From: Paramecium pentaurelia
Lineage: Eukaryota > Ciliophora > Oligohymenophorea > Peniculida > Parameciidae
DNA length: 64,000 nucleotides
Direction of reading: 5' to 3'
NCBI GenBank assembly: GCA_905183005.1
Contig: CAJJDO010000088.1
Location: 124,001 to 188,000 of the forward strand
This document shows, piece by piece, positions 11,554 through 23,878 of the stretch. The notes beneath the pieces were generated by a model. The model was given only the letters and a program-made list of their open reading frames with translations. It did not search any database and was not told the origin of the DNA. Position 1 is the first letter of the stretch, and each line of letters starts with the position of its first letter. The position numbers and the translations under genes were made by a program.

Positions 11554-12857
11554 AATAAGAAATATAATAGTAGATATCTTCTATTCATATAATAAATTTA
11601 ATTATCGAATAATTTTTATAATCATTTTCTCTAAATAACATATTCTAATGATACTATTCTTACTCTTTTGTCCTAACTACCAGTTATTATTAATTTCTCT
11701 ATATTGATTAACAACAATACAACTAATTTATTCAGTATGAATTATGATGCTTTTAACAAGAATAGCTTAATCTTTTATTTCCCATACTCTTAAAGTCTTA
11801 TCTAATCCTGCACTAAATAAATATTTATGAAATCCTAAACAAGTAATTGTTTCATTATAAAATTATAATTTATGAGCTTTAAAACCAGTAGTTATATCTA
11901 AATGACCTTAAACAACTGTATTTAAATGTTTTTATTAACTAATAAAAATTTCAAAATGTAGCCCATTTAATTAAGGAGTTTCTTTTGGAACTGTTCTTTA
12001 GTAAAATAATTTATTACTTTGGTACAAAATCTGAACTTTAAGGAACTTTATATTCTTTTCCTAAAAGATCAGAATGTAAATATGGTTAAATGGTTGATTA
12101 ATAAAAATCTATATTCTTTTATTAATTTTTTAGATTAACTTTGAGAATTGTTAAAGAATCATATTCAGGTTCATCCATTACAACTGGTTTTTATTCAATT
12201 TTTAATATTTTACTTACAAAGAAAACTTTTTTAATCACAAATGAAATAGCCTTTTCAAAATTTTAATTAATTAAGATATCACTACTAATAAATGATCTAT
12301 TTAATTCTTCTGCTTATTTAGTAAGAGTAGATACAATAACTTACAATAATTTCTCTTATAAATCTAATAAAAAATCAAATTTCCTAGAATCATTCTCAAT
12401 TAATAATTGAATTAAGTTTATTAATATGTTTTTCACAATTTTAGTATGTTTTCATTATAAAATTATTCAATTTAAAGAATAATAGTCTTAATAAAAGCTA
12501 TTTAATAAACGTATATATATACAATCTAATTTATCTATAAAGTAGTTGACAATATGTTTTTATAATCTTTTACATTCTGATTTTAATATTTCTCTAGTTT
12601 ATATTAAATGATTCAATAACATTGATATTCTTTATCTAACAATACTCAAATCCTCTTTTCTTAGAATGTATATCAATACTGGCTATAGTTTTTGGTACAG
12701 AATAATTAGAAGAATCAAAATCTCTTAATGGTAGGATTGCAACTAAATGATTTTTAGGATGAGTGACTATGCAATCTGAACATAAGGTTTTGTGTTGGCA
12801 TCCTTTTTTAGTGCATACCATAGTTGACATCTTGTCATGATTAAAGCAACGAATCAA
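11488..12857 (-). CDS. B-box / WD-repeat protein, probably damaged
   Basis: The N-terminus carries a B-box zinc finger (RCFNHDKMSTMVC, then CQHKTLCSDCIVTH). A coiled-coil-like middle follows, then a short WD-repeat end (FSAGLDKTLRVWEIKD). Probable introns: a 25-nt one at about 12657-12681, a 25-nt one at about 12506-12530 and a 22-nt one at about 11990-12011. Two defects: the frame through the first B-box Cys has TTG where ATG is expected at 12857 (first in-frame ATG after it is 12830, inside the finger), and near 12440-12460 no intron connects the two good frames, though one extra A in the run before TTGTG would. It could be a pseudogene, a sequencing error, or a gene with a missed exon. The stop at 11488-11490 is inferred and overlaps the kinase 3' end. 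Confidence 0.55.
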
Positions 12858-12886
12858 TATAATTATAATAATAAAGAAAATAAGAA
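12858..12886. promoter_or_regulatory. Very short divergent spacer (29 bp)
   Basis: Only 29 A+T-rich bases separate the first B-box codon of the minus gene from the ATG of the plus-strand membrane-protein gene. If both starts are right, regulatory signals must lie within transcribed or coding DNA. Later plus-strand starts at 12938 or 13046 would widen it. Confidence 0.4.
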
Positions 12887-15800
12887 ATGAGTAAGTATAG
12901 TATATTAAATATTAGGGGATCATTTACAGGAAAGTTTATGTACAAATTACAATAATTGATGAGTCTATATTTGGACTTAATGACAACAGCACCAAAGGTG
13001 GAATTGACAGAAAATTTATTCAGAGCTACCATAATATTTTAATTTATGTTCCGACTTCACTATTTATTACCAGAAGATGGATGGGGAATATGGAATTATG
13101 AAGATTTTAAGATCAAAATACCTTAATAAATATTATCAACGATCTTTTAGCAAAATGCAATTTTATTAAAAGTAATTCTCATCATTTTAAATGGTTGTTG
13201 TTTATTGATGAGTTTTATGAGAATTAAATTGATGTATTACTATAACAATGTAACGTGGCATATCTTCTTTATGCCTTAGGTTTCAATATTGATAGATTTT
13301 GAATTAGATCCAACACTTTCAACAATAGCAATTTTTTTATTATTAGTTCAATCTTTCATAAATTTATACTTTAATAGAGCAACTAAATTCTTACATAATA
13401 ATCCATTTATAAGAAAATATACAAACCTTACTATTGTATCTATTGCTATTGATACTCTATGTTATATGAACTTTTAATTTTATTTAATAAGATTGATATT
13501 ACTTCATTTTTCAACAATAGTATAAATAGTTGATGTTTATTCATTTCATCCCTATAAACCTAAACTTAATTCATTTGTATTTTAATGTGCAATATTACAA
13601 TATACTCTAATATTCATAACAACTATATCTATAATTTAGAAATCAGAAAATAATTTATTTTATTCATATTTTCTATTTGGTTCATTTTCAGTAGCCTTAT
13701 CATAAATATTAATAGAAAAATGTTCTAAAAAGTAGACGTTTGATTAATATTTTATTTTAGTTTAAAGTTAATCATTATATCTTGCATCAAATATTTAAAA
13801 GGCAATTATGATTAGTCAACATAGATAAATTTGTAAATTTAAGCATGAAAATAATGTAATTGAAACAATAATTTGTATACTTGAAAATTCAATCAAAAAG
13901 AATAAATAAATCAAATTAGATTATGAAATATTAGAATTGGCATTGATTAATTTCTTATCTTTATAAAAAGCTGCATTAACAGCTTTCTGTAGATTGAAGA
14001 TGTATTATAATGCAATAGATGATCATACTATATATTTTTAAATATGCTTTCCAAATATTGATAAGAAATTATGGAAGAGAGTTAGAGATGTTTAAAATAG
14101 AATTACTAAATAGATCAGATCAACTTCATATTATGATGAAAAGGATCTTAAAACTAAAGATATTTATGTTGCATCTTTGATGAAGGATTAATTTTATCCA
14201 AAAATAATAGAAGTCTTAAATAGAAAGCTTGAATATTGGAATTAATTATTATCAGATCTTGCCAATTATGAAAGACTATTTGAACATACAATAAAATGTA
14301 GTTAAGTAGTACATAATTTCAATATCTTTCTCTAAAATCTATTCTCTTAAGATTTAGATGAAATTTAAAATGTTAAGACAGTTATTGAATTAAAAATGTT
14401 AGAAATTTACTTTTGTGTTGTCAGAAATGATTAAGTATAAGCAACAAAAATGTAGAAACTTATTATAGAAATGTTGAGGTAAGAAACTTAACAAGATGGT
14501 AAGTTATTAAATTGTAGCATAATGGAAAACAAAGTAGTATTATTATACACTAGTATTGTTAAAGCATAAGGATTTATAATTAAAACTAATAGTGATTAAT
14601 TAGCAAAATTTTGGGGATATGAAAGTGAATTAGATTTCCATGATATTAAACATATTAATCAATTGATGCCAAATTTTTGTGCATCTGTACATGATTAATA
14701 TATTGAGAGATTTTAAATGTTAGGTCATAGTATTCTATTTGGAAAATGTAGAACTATCTTTCTTAAAGATAAATATGATTTACTCATACCAGCTAGTATT
14801 ACTATTGATAATTTCTTTATCAGTTATGATGATTATGTTATCACTGCAGCATTTGCTAAAAATAAAGAGACATCTTTATATATTTTATTTGATTGCAAAG
14901 GTAAAATACTTGGTGTCACTTAATTGATGTATAAAGTATTTCATACAATTGATTCTACAGTCACTCCAGAATTATTAAATACTGGATATATATTTCAGAT
15001 TATACCTAATATATTCTATTTAGTTAATAATCATACAAATGCAGAATTTGATAACATTCTATATGAAGAAAGAATTCATTTAATTATTGGAAATCCAATT
15101 AAATAGTAATTTGAAAAACCAATTAATTTATCCAAACATAAAGGATATTATGATGATTTATGGACTCTTTATGAAGATACAAAAAATCATAAAACAGAGA
15201 TGTTTCTTTAAGATTATTAAGATTCTTGTAAATAATTCATAGATCATTAATTAAAAACTGTAGATTTTGAAATTATATGCCAACTTCATTATTAAATTAT
15301 TGGACATTATAAAACAATGCCTATGTTTACATTAGAAATTTTAGATATTATCAAAGCAGATTAATAATCAAGTTAAATCTATTCATCTGATATTGAAATA
15401 AAAACTAATGATATATTTGAACCAGATCCAGTTGACTTAAGTTCTATTTAAGAAGAAAGCTTTCAAAAAGTAAAGAATAATGATTTACCCTAATTTGATA
15501 ATTAATTATAATAAGTTCCTGATATTTCTTTCATTAAAGGAAGATTTGAATAATAATTAAATGAATAGACTCCAAAAAATAATAAATAGAAATAATCTAT
15601 TATGTAACCTTAATCTTAGAAAGCTACTTTTTAAGTTATCAAATAAAAGAGTTTAAATGATGATCTAAAAAGTATTGAAGAAGAAATGAAAATTATTAAG
15701 GCTAATAAAAGATATAGTTAAAGGCAAATTATATTAAATGAGAAATAAAAAGAGGAACATAAAAGTTCTGAAAAATTAACTAAAAGAAAAAATATAATTG

Positions 15801-17728
15801 ATTAAATCTAAGAAAAACGTAAGTAAGATATAAATGAAATGGATGCTGTTAATTCTGTTAATTCTATTGCTTCTAATTTAATTAACTATAAATAAGATCT
15901 AGTAAAAAGTGTATATAAATCTAATAAAATTCCTTACTCACTTAAAATGATCATAATTTTTGATCTTATGATCATATCTTCAATATTATTCTTTAATATA
16001 TTTCCAATCATTACAATTCATAATAATAATATCCATGCTATTGAATAAATTGATGCTATTATGGCTCCATATCTATATAATTCATATTATTGTTAATTAT
16101 ATGTACACAATATGATTTTTGAATTGCAAAAACTTTCAATTGTGAATTATAGTCAAGAATTAATTCATGATATAGAATCTATAAATTAAAATAATACACT
16201 TCTTCAAGATCTAAAAAAATATTATCCAGTCTTTTTAGAAATTGAGAAACTAGATTATTTTCCAAAATTAAATATTAATTTCATAAATACTGCAGATTAA
16301 TTGAATGTTTCATTCACATATATGTATAGTGTCTTAATTGAAAAATTATAATATTTTACATAAAAAGGATAGAACTTTGCTAAATATTAGATGAATGAAT
16401 CAGAAATTATTTCTTCTCTATATTTGTATGCTAATTTATAAGAAAGTATATCACTATATTCAGATTTAATATAATTAATTGTACTTACATTTTTTGAAGA
16501 TATGGTTTATGATGAAAATACATTCCTTAAATATCTAATTGTTGCTCTATTTGTTATAATCTTTTTATTTTGGATATAGATCATATATTTTCATTAAATA
16601 TTTAATTATTTTAAAAAGATCATATACTTAAATTGTAGATTATTAGAAAAAGATGTTCATCTCATAGTTTAAAGATTGTAATTAATAAGAGAAATCTTAA
16701 TTGAACATACAGTAACAAATTGGAAAAAAGCTGATTATGTTCATTTAATGTTCCAATAAATTAAATCTGATCAAATTCAAATTCAATCCAAAATCAATAA
16801 ACATACTCTTCTCTGTTCTAGAATTGCACAAAGTAAATTTTCTTTATTGTCTATTCTTATTATGATTGTATCTGTTCAATCACTTCTAATAGGTTTCTGT
16901 ATTGGTGGATACTTCTTCAATGAGATATAATAAATTGAATTAACTCCCTAATATGAATTGATGTCATAATTCTTTCAATTTTCAGTCACTATGGATTCTA
17001 TGGTTACTTAATCTATTAGAGTTAAATGTCAAAGACTCTATATGTAAAATAATAAAATTAATGAATCAATAACAGTTTAAAAAACTTTAGTTAATTCAAA
17101 ACTCTTAGCTATTAGAACTACAAATTTAACTTTTTATTCTATTTTATATCAAGATTTTGTTAAATCAGAAGAACTTATTCTTAAAGGATTGATTAATGAT
17201 TAAACTGTTGATAGATAAAATAATTCTACACTATATCAACTCTTCTTTAATGATCTCTGTCCTATAATATGTCCAAATTCTACTGATGAAAGAGATATGA
17301 ATAAATATTATGTAAGTGAAGGAATATCTGGTATATATGCAAGTCTAAGTAAATTTATTAAGAGTTCATTTAATTATGAACTAGAAAATTTAAAATAAGA
17401 TCCAGATATCAAAGCTTAAATAAGTGTAGTAAATTCTCATGAATTTATTGTATTATTTTCAAGGCATTTTATAAATACTAAAAAAGCATTTAGAAAATTT
17501 TAAGAATAAATACTTAATAAAACTTATAAAGTAATTGAAAAAAATGATTAAGAAATCTAAGCATATTTTTCATGTGCTTTATTAATTGAAATAATAATAG
17601 CAGGAATTACATTTATATATTGTATTAAAATGAAACAATATCAAATATAATTAATGAGATTGTCTTTATGCAGTATTCCAATAGATTTATTAGATCAACA
17701 ATCAATAAGTATTCTTAAAACATTATGA
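12887..17728 (+). CDS. Large multi-pass membrane protein with PAS/TmcB-like central region
   Basis: A single exon with no in-frame TGA for 1,613 codons. In-frame ATGs at 12887, 12938 and 13046 are all possible starts; the first is chosen because the intervening residues form a good hydrophobic helix. About six N-terminal TM segments (to residue ~270) precede a cytosolic region. Around residues 565-640 comes FWGYESEL followed by INQLMPNFCASVHDQYIERF, the signature of a large ciliate/protist family annotated as PAS-domain or TmcB-like. Then comes a Gln/Lys-rich linker (~860-1010) and four more TM helices (for example SLLSILIMIVSVQSLLIGFC). Family function is not established; a sensory or channel-related role is a guess. 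The 3' end converges on the p24 gene, 196 bp away. Confidence 0.8.
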
Positions 17729-17924
17729 TGAATAATATTTTATTATTTTTAGTATAATTATAATATCCTAAAAATTATTGATAATTATTTAATATGAAAA
17801 TAATAAGATATCAATAATAATATAATCATCTCTGTATAAGAATGATTGTATTATTATAGAAATAAACTATTTTGATAAAATAACTAAATAATTGAAATAA
17901 AAATTCTAAAGTATTTTAATATGA

Positions 17925-18513
17925 TCAATAAGATTTCTTCAATTTCATTATTTTTGCTGCTTTTATTGTAGAAATGATAGTCACTACAATCATCAACATA
18001 ATAGTTATTATAGAAAATATTATTATTTTACTTGAAATTACATTCATCTTTTCATTCCTATTAGTTTACAATTATAACAAATCTAATTGAGCAGACTATT
18101 ATTTAATTTTAAACTTATACTTTTAAATGTTGTAAAGTATTATTGTATTATTTCACTTATTTCTCTATTTCTTTTAAATCTTCTATTGATGCTAATTCTG
18201 CTTGTATTCCTTACTCATACAAAAATTATATATTCATTTAATAATGAGCCAAATTATGAATGCATATTTATATCTAGGTTGTTTCATTAAAAAGTTATGT
18301 AAACTTTTAAGTTAATTCATGATACGTGTAATATAATTACTTATTCACACCTGTATCAGTTATTTTCAAACTATAGTCAGCCGACTCTCCTTCAACAAAG
18401 CCTTGAATCATTTCCTTTTCCTATAGTCTATCACCAAAGCATCTTATTTATCTAGCTGGCAACTTGAATCTTAAATCTACAGCATTTGATAAACAAATGA
18501 GTAAAATTAACAT
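17925..18513 (-). CDS. p24/EMP24 (TMED) family cargo receptor
   Basis: 187 residues (family about 200) after removing a 25-nt intron at 18096-18120. A short signal peptide (MLILLICLSNA) leads into a GOLD domain (DLRFKLPARQIRCFGDRL, then VEGESADYSLKITDTG), a helical stalk (QAELASIEDLKEIEKQVKQY), a C-terminal TM segment (IIIFSIITIMLMIVVTIIST) and a short cytosolic tail ending KLKKSY, which has the basic/aromatic character of COPI/COPII sorting tails. p24 proteins cycle between ER and Golgi and help package cargo into vesicles. Without the intron the TM helix and tail are lost. All four expected parts are present, so the call is firm; the subfamily is not assigned. Confidence 0.9.
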
Positions 18514-18861
18514 AAAATAATATATTCTCAATAAAATTAAGTTCTAATAAAATCTAATAATTAAATTCATCATTAAATAAAAATCATTAGATAAACTTGA
18601 TAAGTTTAATTTTAAGGTTCAAAAATAAACTAATAACTAAAAATTGTTTACTATTTTCTATTATATTAGATGACAAAATAAAAAAATCAAGGCAATTTTC
18701 AATTATACTTAAAGTCAGAAAAAAATAATAATTAAAATTTTATTTGACATTCATCTTAATAAATTAATTAATTGATGTTTGATAACTAGTTAATCATGAT
18801 AAAGACCTGTCATTAATTGATTTAAGAAATATAAATAAATTTTTTCATATTTAATACAATT

Positions 18862-19203
18862 ATGGATATGTAATTAATTTATGATATTTAATTAGATGAT
18901 TAATTTAATTCTAAATAATTGTATCTTCCTTTAATTAAAGTTTATAAATATATTCATGAAAGCTAAGGGAAATATACACAACCTAAATTAGATAGTTTAG
19001 CAATTTATTAAGAAAGGATTATTAGTAGCCTAACCTTTATAATTATATCTAACTTTACAAATTTACTATATATAAATTAATAAATAAATATATAAAACTA
19101 AGATCTGTATTAGAATCTTAATGAATAATCTCAAGAGAATAAGGATACATTTTTATTTTGGTTAAGGATATAAACAATCATTAATAATTTTAATTTAATA
19201 TGA
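18862..19203 (+). CDS. Possible small hypothetical protein
   Basis: An open frame of 113 codons (MDMQLIYDIQLDDQFNSKQL...) ending in TGA at 19201-19203. It overlaps the ATG of the downstream desaturase (ATGA overlap). The first 60 codons look protein-like; the second half is A/T-rich and could be non-coding. No family recognised. It might be the desaturase leader region read fortuitously. Confidence 0.3.
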
Positions 19204-20475
19204 TTCCTTCACTTCCCTCTAGAGGTAAATAACTTTTAGAATCACCTTTTATCTGGTTAAAAGAAAAGGCAGAAATGGATAGAAAAAGAACTGGGTAATT
19301 AAAAAGATTATTTTAGGGTGCCATCAAATATGTGGTATGTCCAAGGGAAAATATATGATTTGTCTAAATTTTTAAAAGAGCATCCAGGAGGAGAATATTT
19401 TTTGAAATTCACTCAGGGATAAGATATAACAGAAATGTATTATGCTCATCACTTAAATTTGGATAAATGCTAAACTATTTTGAAAAAATATTATGTTAAA
19501 GAGGCAGACAAAGTATAACAGTATTTTAACTTCGATGAAAATGGGTTTTATCGTACACTTCATAAAAGGGTTGGTGATTATTTTAAAGTAAAGAATAAAG
19601 GACCATCATTTTCAATGAAATTAACAGTTATATCAGTTCTATTTGCCTTCTTTTGTACTTTTGCATTAACATGTCTATATCAAAGTTATTTATGGGCATT
19701 ATTATGTGGATACACTCTATACGTTTGTTTTGGACTTGCTCACAACTTCATACATTAAGGCCCAAAATAACCATTAAGATACATGTCAGATTTACTTTTC
19801 TTTTCACATTACCATTGGAGTATCACTCATTGTATTTCACATCATCATTCCCCAAACAGCAACATAGATTTCGAGATGACTTCAATGGAACCCTTCTATA
19901 TTTCAACGAAATCAAGGCTTCCAAATAACCGTTTTTTACCATATTATATAAACATATTTTTTGGATTTATTAGTACCCTACAATTTATTTCAACCATCAT
20001 TTAAATAATAAAAGGTGAAGACAAACTTAGAAAAGAATATTTGATACCTGTTATAGAGTATTTGATCATATATTCCTTTTGTTGGGATGGATTTTTAGCT
20101 TTAAAGCTATTTATCACTATATAATTTTTTGCAAGCTTCCTCTCTCTTAAATATTCATTGATCATTCATCGAAACAGCATAAATTATTCTGATGGTAGTT
20201 CTATTTAACCATCGAATGATTATGGAATCTACAACATATAGACATCAACCGATCATGATTTATGGATTTAATTTCCATTAAATATGTTCATGTTTTAGAG
20301 TTTCAATCATCATATACTTCATCATTTGTTCCCTACTGTTGACGAATCTAGAATTCCAGAAATCCATCATATTTTAGAAGAGACACTTAAAGATTTTCAT
20401 CTAGAACATATTTTAAAGAAATATACTGTATTTGAACTTTATAAGTCACATAATTAATTTGTTTTGGAGAAATGA
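19200..20475 (+). CDS. Cytochrome b5-fusion fatty-acid desaturase (front-end type)
   Basis: 417 residues after one 22-nt intron (19295-19316). N-terminal cytochrome b5 domain with the haem motif HPGG at about 54-57 and the second haem His in HHLNLDKC. The membrane desaturase domain follows with three histidine boxes binding the di-iron site: HNFIH (~174), HCISHHH (~203) and HHILHHLFP (~363). The b5 fusion and the xxHHLFPTV context of box 3 match delta-4/5/6-type front-end desaturases acting on acyl chains at the ER, using electrons from the b5 domain. Box 3 normally begins with Gln (QxxHH); here that place is His, so regiospecificity, or even hydroxylase versus desaturase activity, cannot be told. 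TM helices are visible (VISVLFAFFCTFALTCLYQ, YINIFFGFISTLQFISTII). Confidence 0.9.
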
Positions 20476-20832
20476 TGAGATTCATTTATAATATTAAAGA
20501 TTTGATATTTGAAATCTTATTCATTATAATATCTTTTATTATTTTAAACTATTAATCTATCTATATAATCTTCTTAAATAGTAGTTTATTTTTTAACCTA
20601 CTTTTTTACATAATCTTTTTGAGTAAATTCAAGATTACTAGATTTTATTTATATTAATAAATTAATTTAATAAAAAAAACTTATTAAATATTGAATAATA
20701 TCTAATTCTAATTTAAAAAATACATATTATTTTGTTATATGGTAATTATTAATAAATAAATAAGATTATAAAAATTAACTGAATAAATGATGAGTTATCA
20801 TAAAAATATATATTGATTAAAAGATATTTATT
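20476..20832. other. Convergent intergenic region, no gene seen
   Basis: 357 bp of A+T-rich DNA between the convergent 3' ends of the desaturase and the kinase-like gene. No supported frame. Confidence 0.6.
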
Positions 20833-22353
20833 TCAAAATAATTTCTTTTAATAATGGTTCTAGTATTGATAACTTTTATTGCCTAATTTAGTAAATTCTT
20901 ATTATAAAGAACTTGGAACATTTAACTTAATTCCTTCAGCAAAATCATAGCTGATTGATTCAGATTATAGGAATGATGAATTTTCATTTTATTTTGTATT
21001 TGGAAAAAAGTAATTGGTTCTTGATGAATTTTGAATATTATTGGATGTAATTTATTTAAATGGAGATGGACAAGGTTTAGTTTTTCTTTCTGGAGTAACA
21101 TCTCTATATGTAAAATTATAGGGATCCCTTATACTTGAATTAATATTAGAAGTATCCATTTGAAAGTAACTATTTTAACTTATAGTTGAAATTTCAGTAG
21201 TTTCTTATTTATTCAAAATAATAGGAGAATGTGTTAGATGAGTAATTGGAGTTAATTAGGATATTTTACGAGAATGTGCTCGTTCTTAATTGTGTTTCAA
21301 TGGAGTTGTTTATTAGTTTTCAGTAGCATATCTACGATCAATTTATGAAGAGTAATTTTCTTTACTTTGATCAATATGTAGTATATAATTAGATTATGGT
21401 TTTGGAGATGGTCTATTTTATATTTTGTATTTGAATTGCATTAATAAAGAGATAAGTTATTCTAAGGATGGTCTACTATCAATCAATTGTATACCTATGA
21501 TAAATGTCTATTAATAGCATTTCTCTAACAATTTAGGCACTTTAGTACCTTTATTCAGCAATCCTTAAATACTCACACAACTTTTGTTGTTTGATAGCAA
21601 AATTAGGTAGATCGTAAATCTCTGGATAATCAAGCAACATACAATTCAAAAGGATTAAGCCAATAGAAAATATCTCATTCTTTTCATAACTTGAATTCTC
21701 TTAAGAACCTTTTTGTAATTCCTTTAATAATTCAGGAGATAAGTAACATTATTGAACAGAGTCTATATTTTGTAAAGCTTCTTAATATTCAGTCATTTTA
21801 GTAATAAACTTAATATCAGAAATGCAAAAGTTTTGGGATTTAGTATTTTGAATAATATGTTTAGGTTATAAATAACCATGCCGTATGGAGACAGATTTAA
21901 AAATTTGAAATCCTTATAGTATAATATCTAAAAGATTAATGATTTCAATTTCAGTAAAAGGGAGGTCTTTCTTTTTTCTATACTAGATATTGTCTTAAAG
22001 TGTGTGTGAATGAAATTCATATATCCATTAGATTCTATAGAAACTACCACATAATTCTTTGACTTCCTTTACTAGTTTAAATAATTGATATTACTATTAT
22101 ACGAAATTAAACGAAGTATTCTTTCTGAAATCAGATTAAGTCTTAAAGATGTTTCTTCCTACAATTTCTTAACATCTTCTTTTCTATGGAAAATCTTTGT
22201 GATTAGAACCAATTGAATATTATAGGTCTTATGAATCAAAATTTCTGCATCTCCATATAAAGTATTTGATATTTTCTTTAAGTAAACACAATTATCAATA
22301 ATGGATTTAAAGTTTGAGTTTTTGAGTTCTTGAAACATTTATTCATTGATCAT
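20833..22353 (-). CDS. Kinase-like protein, probably a pseudokinase
   Basis: 491 residues after introns 22072-22094 (23 nt) and 21473-21494 (22 nt). Start is ATG at 22351-22353 (MINEQMFQELKNSN); a second in-frame ATG follows five codons later. Residues about 15-320 follow a protein-kinase outline: N-lobe with VLITKIF and a helix-C-like segment, catalytic-loop position HGYLQPKHII where HRDxKxxN is expected, ISDIKF where DFG is expected, CYLSPELL in place of APE, and NEIFSIGLILLNCML. The catalytic Asp and the metal-binding Asp-Phe-Gly are replaced, so phosphotransfer is unlikely. The remaining 170 residues are Ser/Thr/Asn/Gln-rich with SP and TP sites (RPSPKPQ, RDVTPERK, PCPSP), suggesting a regulated scaffold. 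No TM segment. Confidence 0.75.
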
Positions 22354-22664
22354 AAGTTAACGAATTATTAATATAAAAATTAATACAATCACAATAATTA
22401 AACTAACAGTCATAAAACATAAAATATAAGTGTTTTTTATTCAATTACATAAAGTTTACTAAATAATCAACAGTAATCTAAAACTTAATAAATTTCTTAT
22501 TATTGATTATAGTAATGAGATATCTAGATATATATTAATTGTAATATATAATTAATGATAAATATAATACAAATATAGAAAGATAGATTATTATAATTAA
22601 ATACTTAGAATAATTATTTCAAATTAATTATATATATATATATATATATATAAATTTATTAAAT
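22354..22664. other. Divergent intergenic region with a TA run
   Basis: 311 bp between divergent starts, containing about 12 TA repeats (22629-22652) just upstream of the U1-70K ATG. Presumed to hold both promoters; no gene seen. Confidence 0.6.
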
Positions 22665-23693
22665 ATGTATTATCAATCATAACCTCCAATGATGCCACTT
22701 GCACATATGATGAACAATCCAGTTTAAATGCAATAGGCAACCAACATAAGAAAACCTGATTTCCCACCTGATGTATGATATTATGATTATATTTAGATGC
22801 AACCCATTTTCGTAATTCCTTAAATTGCTCATATCAAATCTTAGCCAAAACCAAAATGCAGACCTTATGACCCAATATTAGGTTTAGGTAGAAAGGCTGA
22901 GTGGATGCTTGATAAATTTGAGGATGAATATGAGTAAATGTAAAGAGAAGAAAGAGAAAAGGGTAATTTTGTATTTATATTAATAAAGATATTGTTAAAC
23001 CTTCGAGATTACCGATTAAAATAATAAAGAGATTAGAAAAGAAGCATCTTCACAATGAGGAATTAAAGAAGCTACTTTAATTATGGAATCCATTTGAAGA
23101 TCCTAATATCATATCTGAACCTTATAAAACATTATTTGTGGGCAGATTGAATTATGCAACAACTGATAAAAAATTACGTAAAGAATTTGAAGAATATGGA
23201 CCAATCAAATCAATAAGAATCATACGTGATTCTACATAAGATAAGCCTAGAGGCTATGCATTCATTGGTAAGGGGGTGATCTTAAATTAAAAGAGTATGA
23301 GAGCAAGAACAGTGTTAAATAAGCATATAAATATGCAGTAGATAAACGTATTGATGGAAGAAAGTTAGTAGTTGACATCGAAAGAGGTAGAACAATTCTA
23401 AAATGGAGACCCCGTCGACTTGGTGGTGGTCTTGGAGAATTGAGAAGATCAAGAAGTGAAGAATTGTCTAAAAAACCTAAAGAAGAACATGTAGAAAAAG
23501 ATGAAGAAGACAAAAGAAGAAAATCGAAAAAAGGTATATTTAATTTATATAATTTTTCTTAGAAGAAGTAAAACCAACTAAGAAACCTAGAGAGAGATCT
23601 AGATCTAAATCTGTTAAAAAGCATAAGAAGAGAGAGGAAAGTCCAATTAAAAAATAAAAAAGAAGAGAAAAATCAAAAAAAAGACATAAATGA
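22665..23693 (+). CDS. SNRNP70: U1 snRNP 70K protein
   Basis: 307 residues after four introns: 22773-22796 (24 nt), 22963-22988 (26), 23268-23293 (26, unusually starting GTAAGGGGG) and 23534-23562 (29). The conserved N-terminal segment (FAPRPP-like region, here VKPSRLPIKIIKRLEKKH) precedes one RRM with RNP2 TLFVGRLNY and RNP1 RGYAFIEYE (completed only by splicing), then GRKLVVDIERGRT and WRPRRLGGGLG, the invariant post-RRM signature of U1-70K. The C-terminus is Arg/Lys/Ser-rich (RSRSKS, KKHKKRE) like the RS tail, but short. The protein binds U1 snRNA stem-loop I and anchors 5' splice-site recognition in the nucleus. Every junction is confirmed because the next frame fails without it. Confidence 0.95.
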
Positions 23694-23878
23694 GTTGATA
23701 ATGAATTTAAACTTAATAAAAAATGTAAATTAATTAATAATTATTATTTATATTCAACTATAAATGATGATCTATACTCTTTATTATTAAATTAAATAAT
23801 CAATTAGTTATATGCACATTATTAAAATTAATTTAAATTATAATATTTTCAATACATCATTATAAAATATAAATGATC

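Noticed and set aside
13289..13477. Standard-code ORFs inside the large membrane-protein gene (also 14717-15106)
   Set aside because: Fragments of one continuous frame when TAA/TAG are read as Gln, or other-frame shadows.
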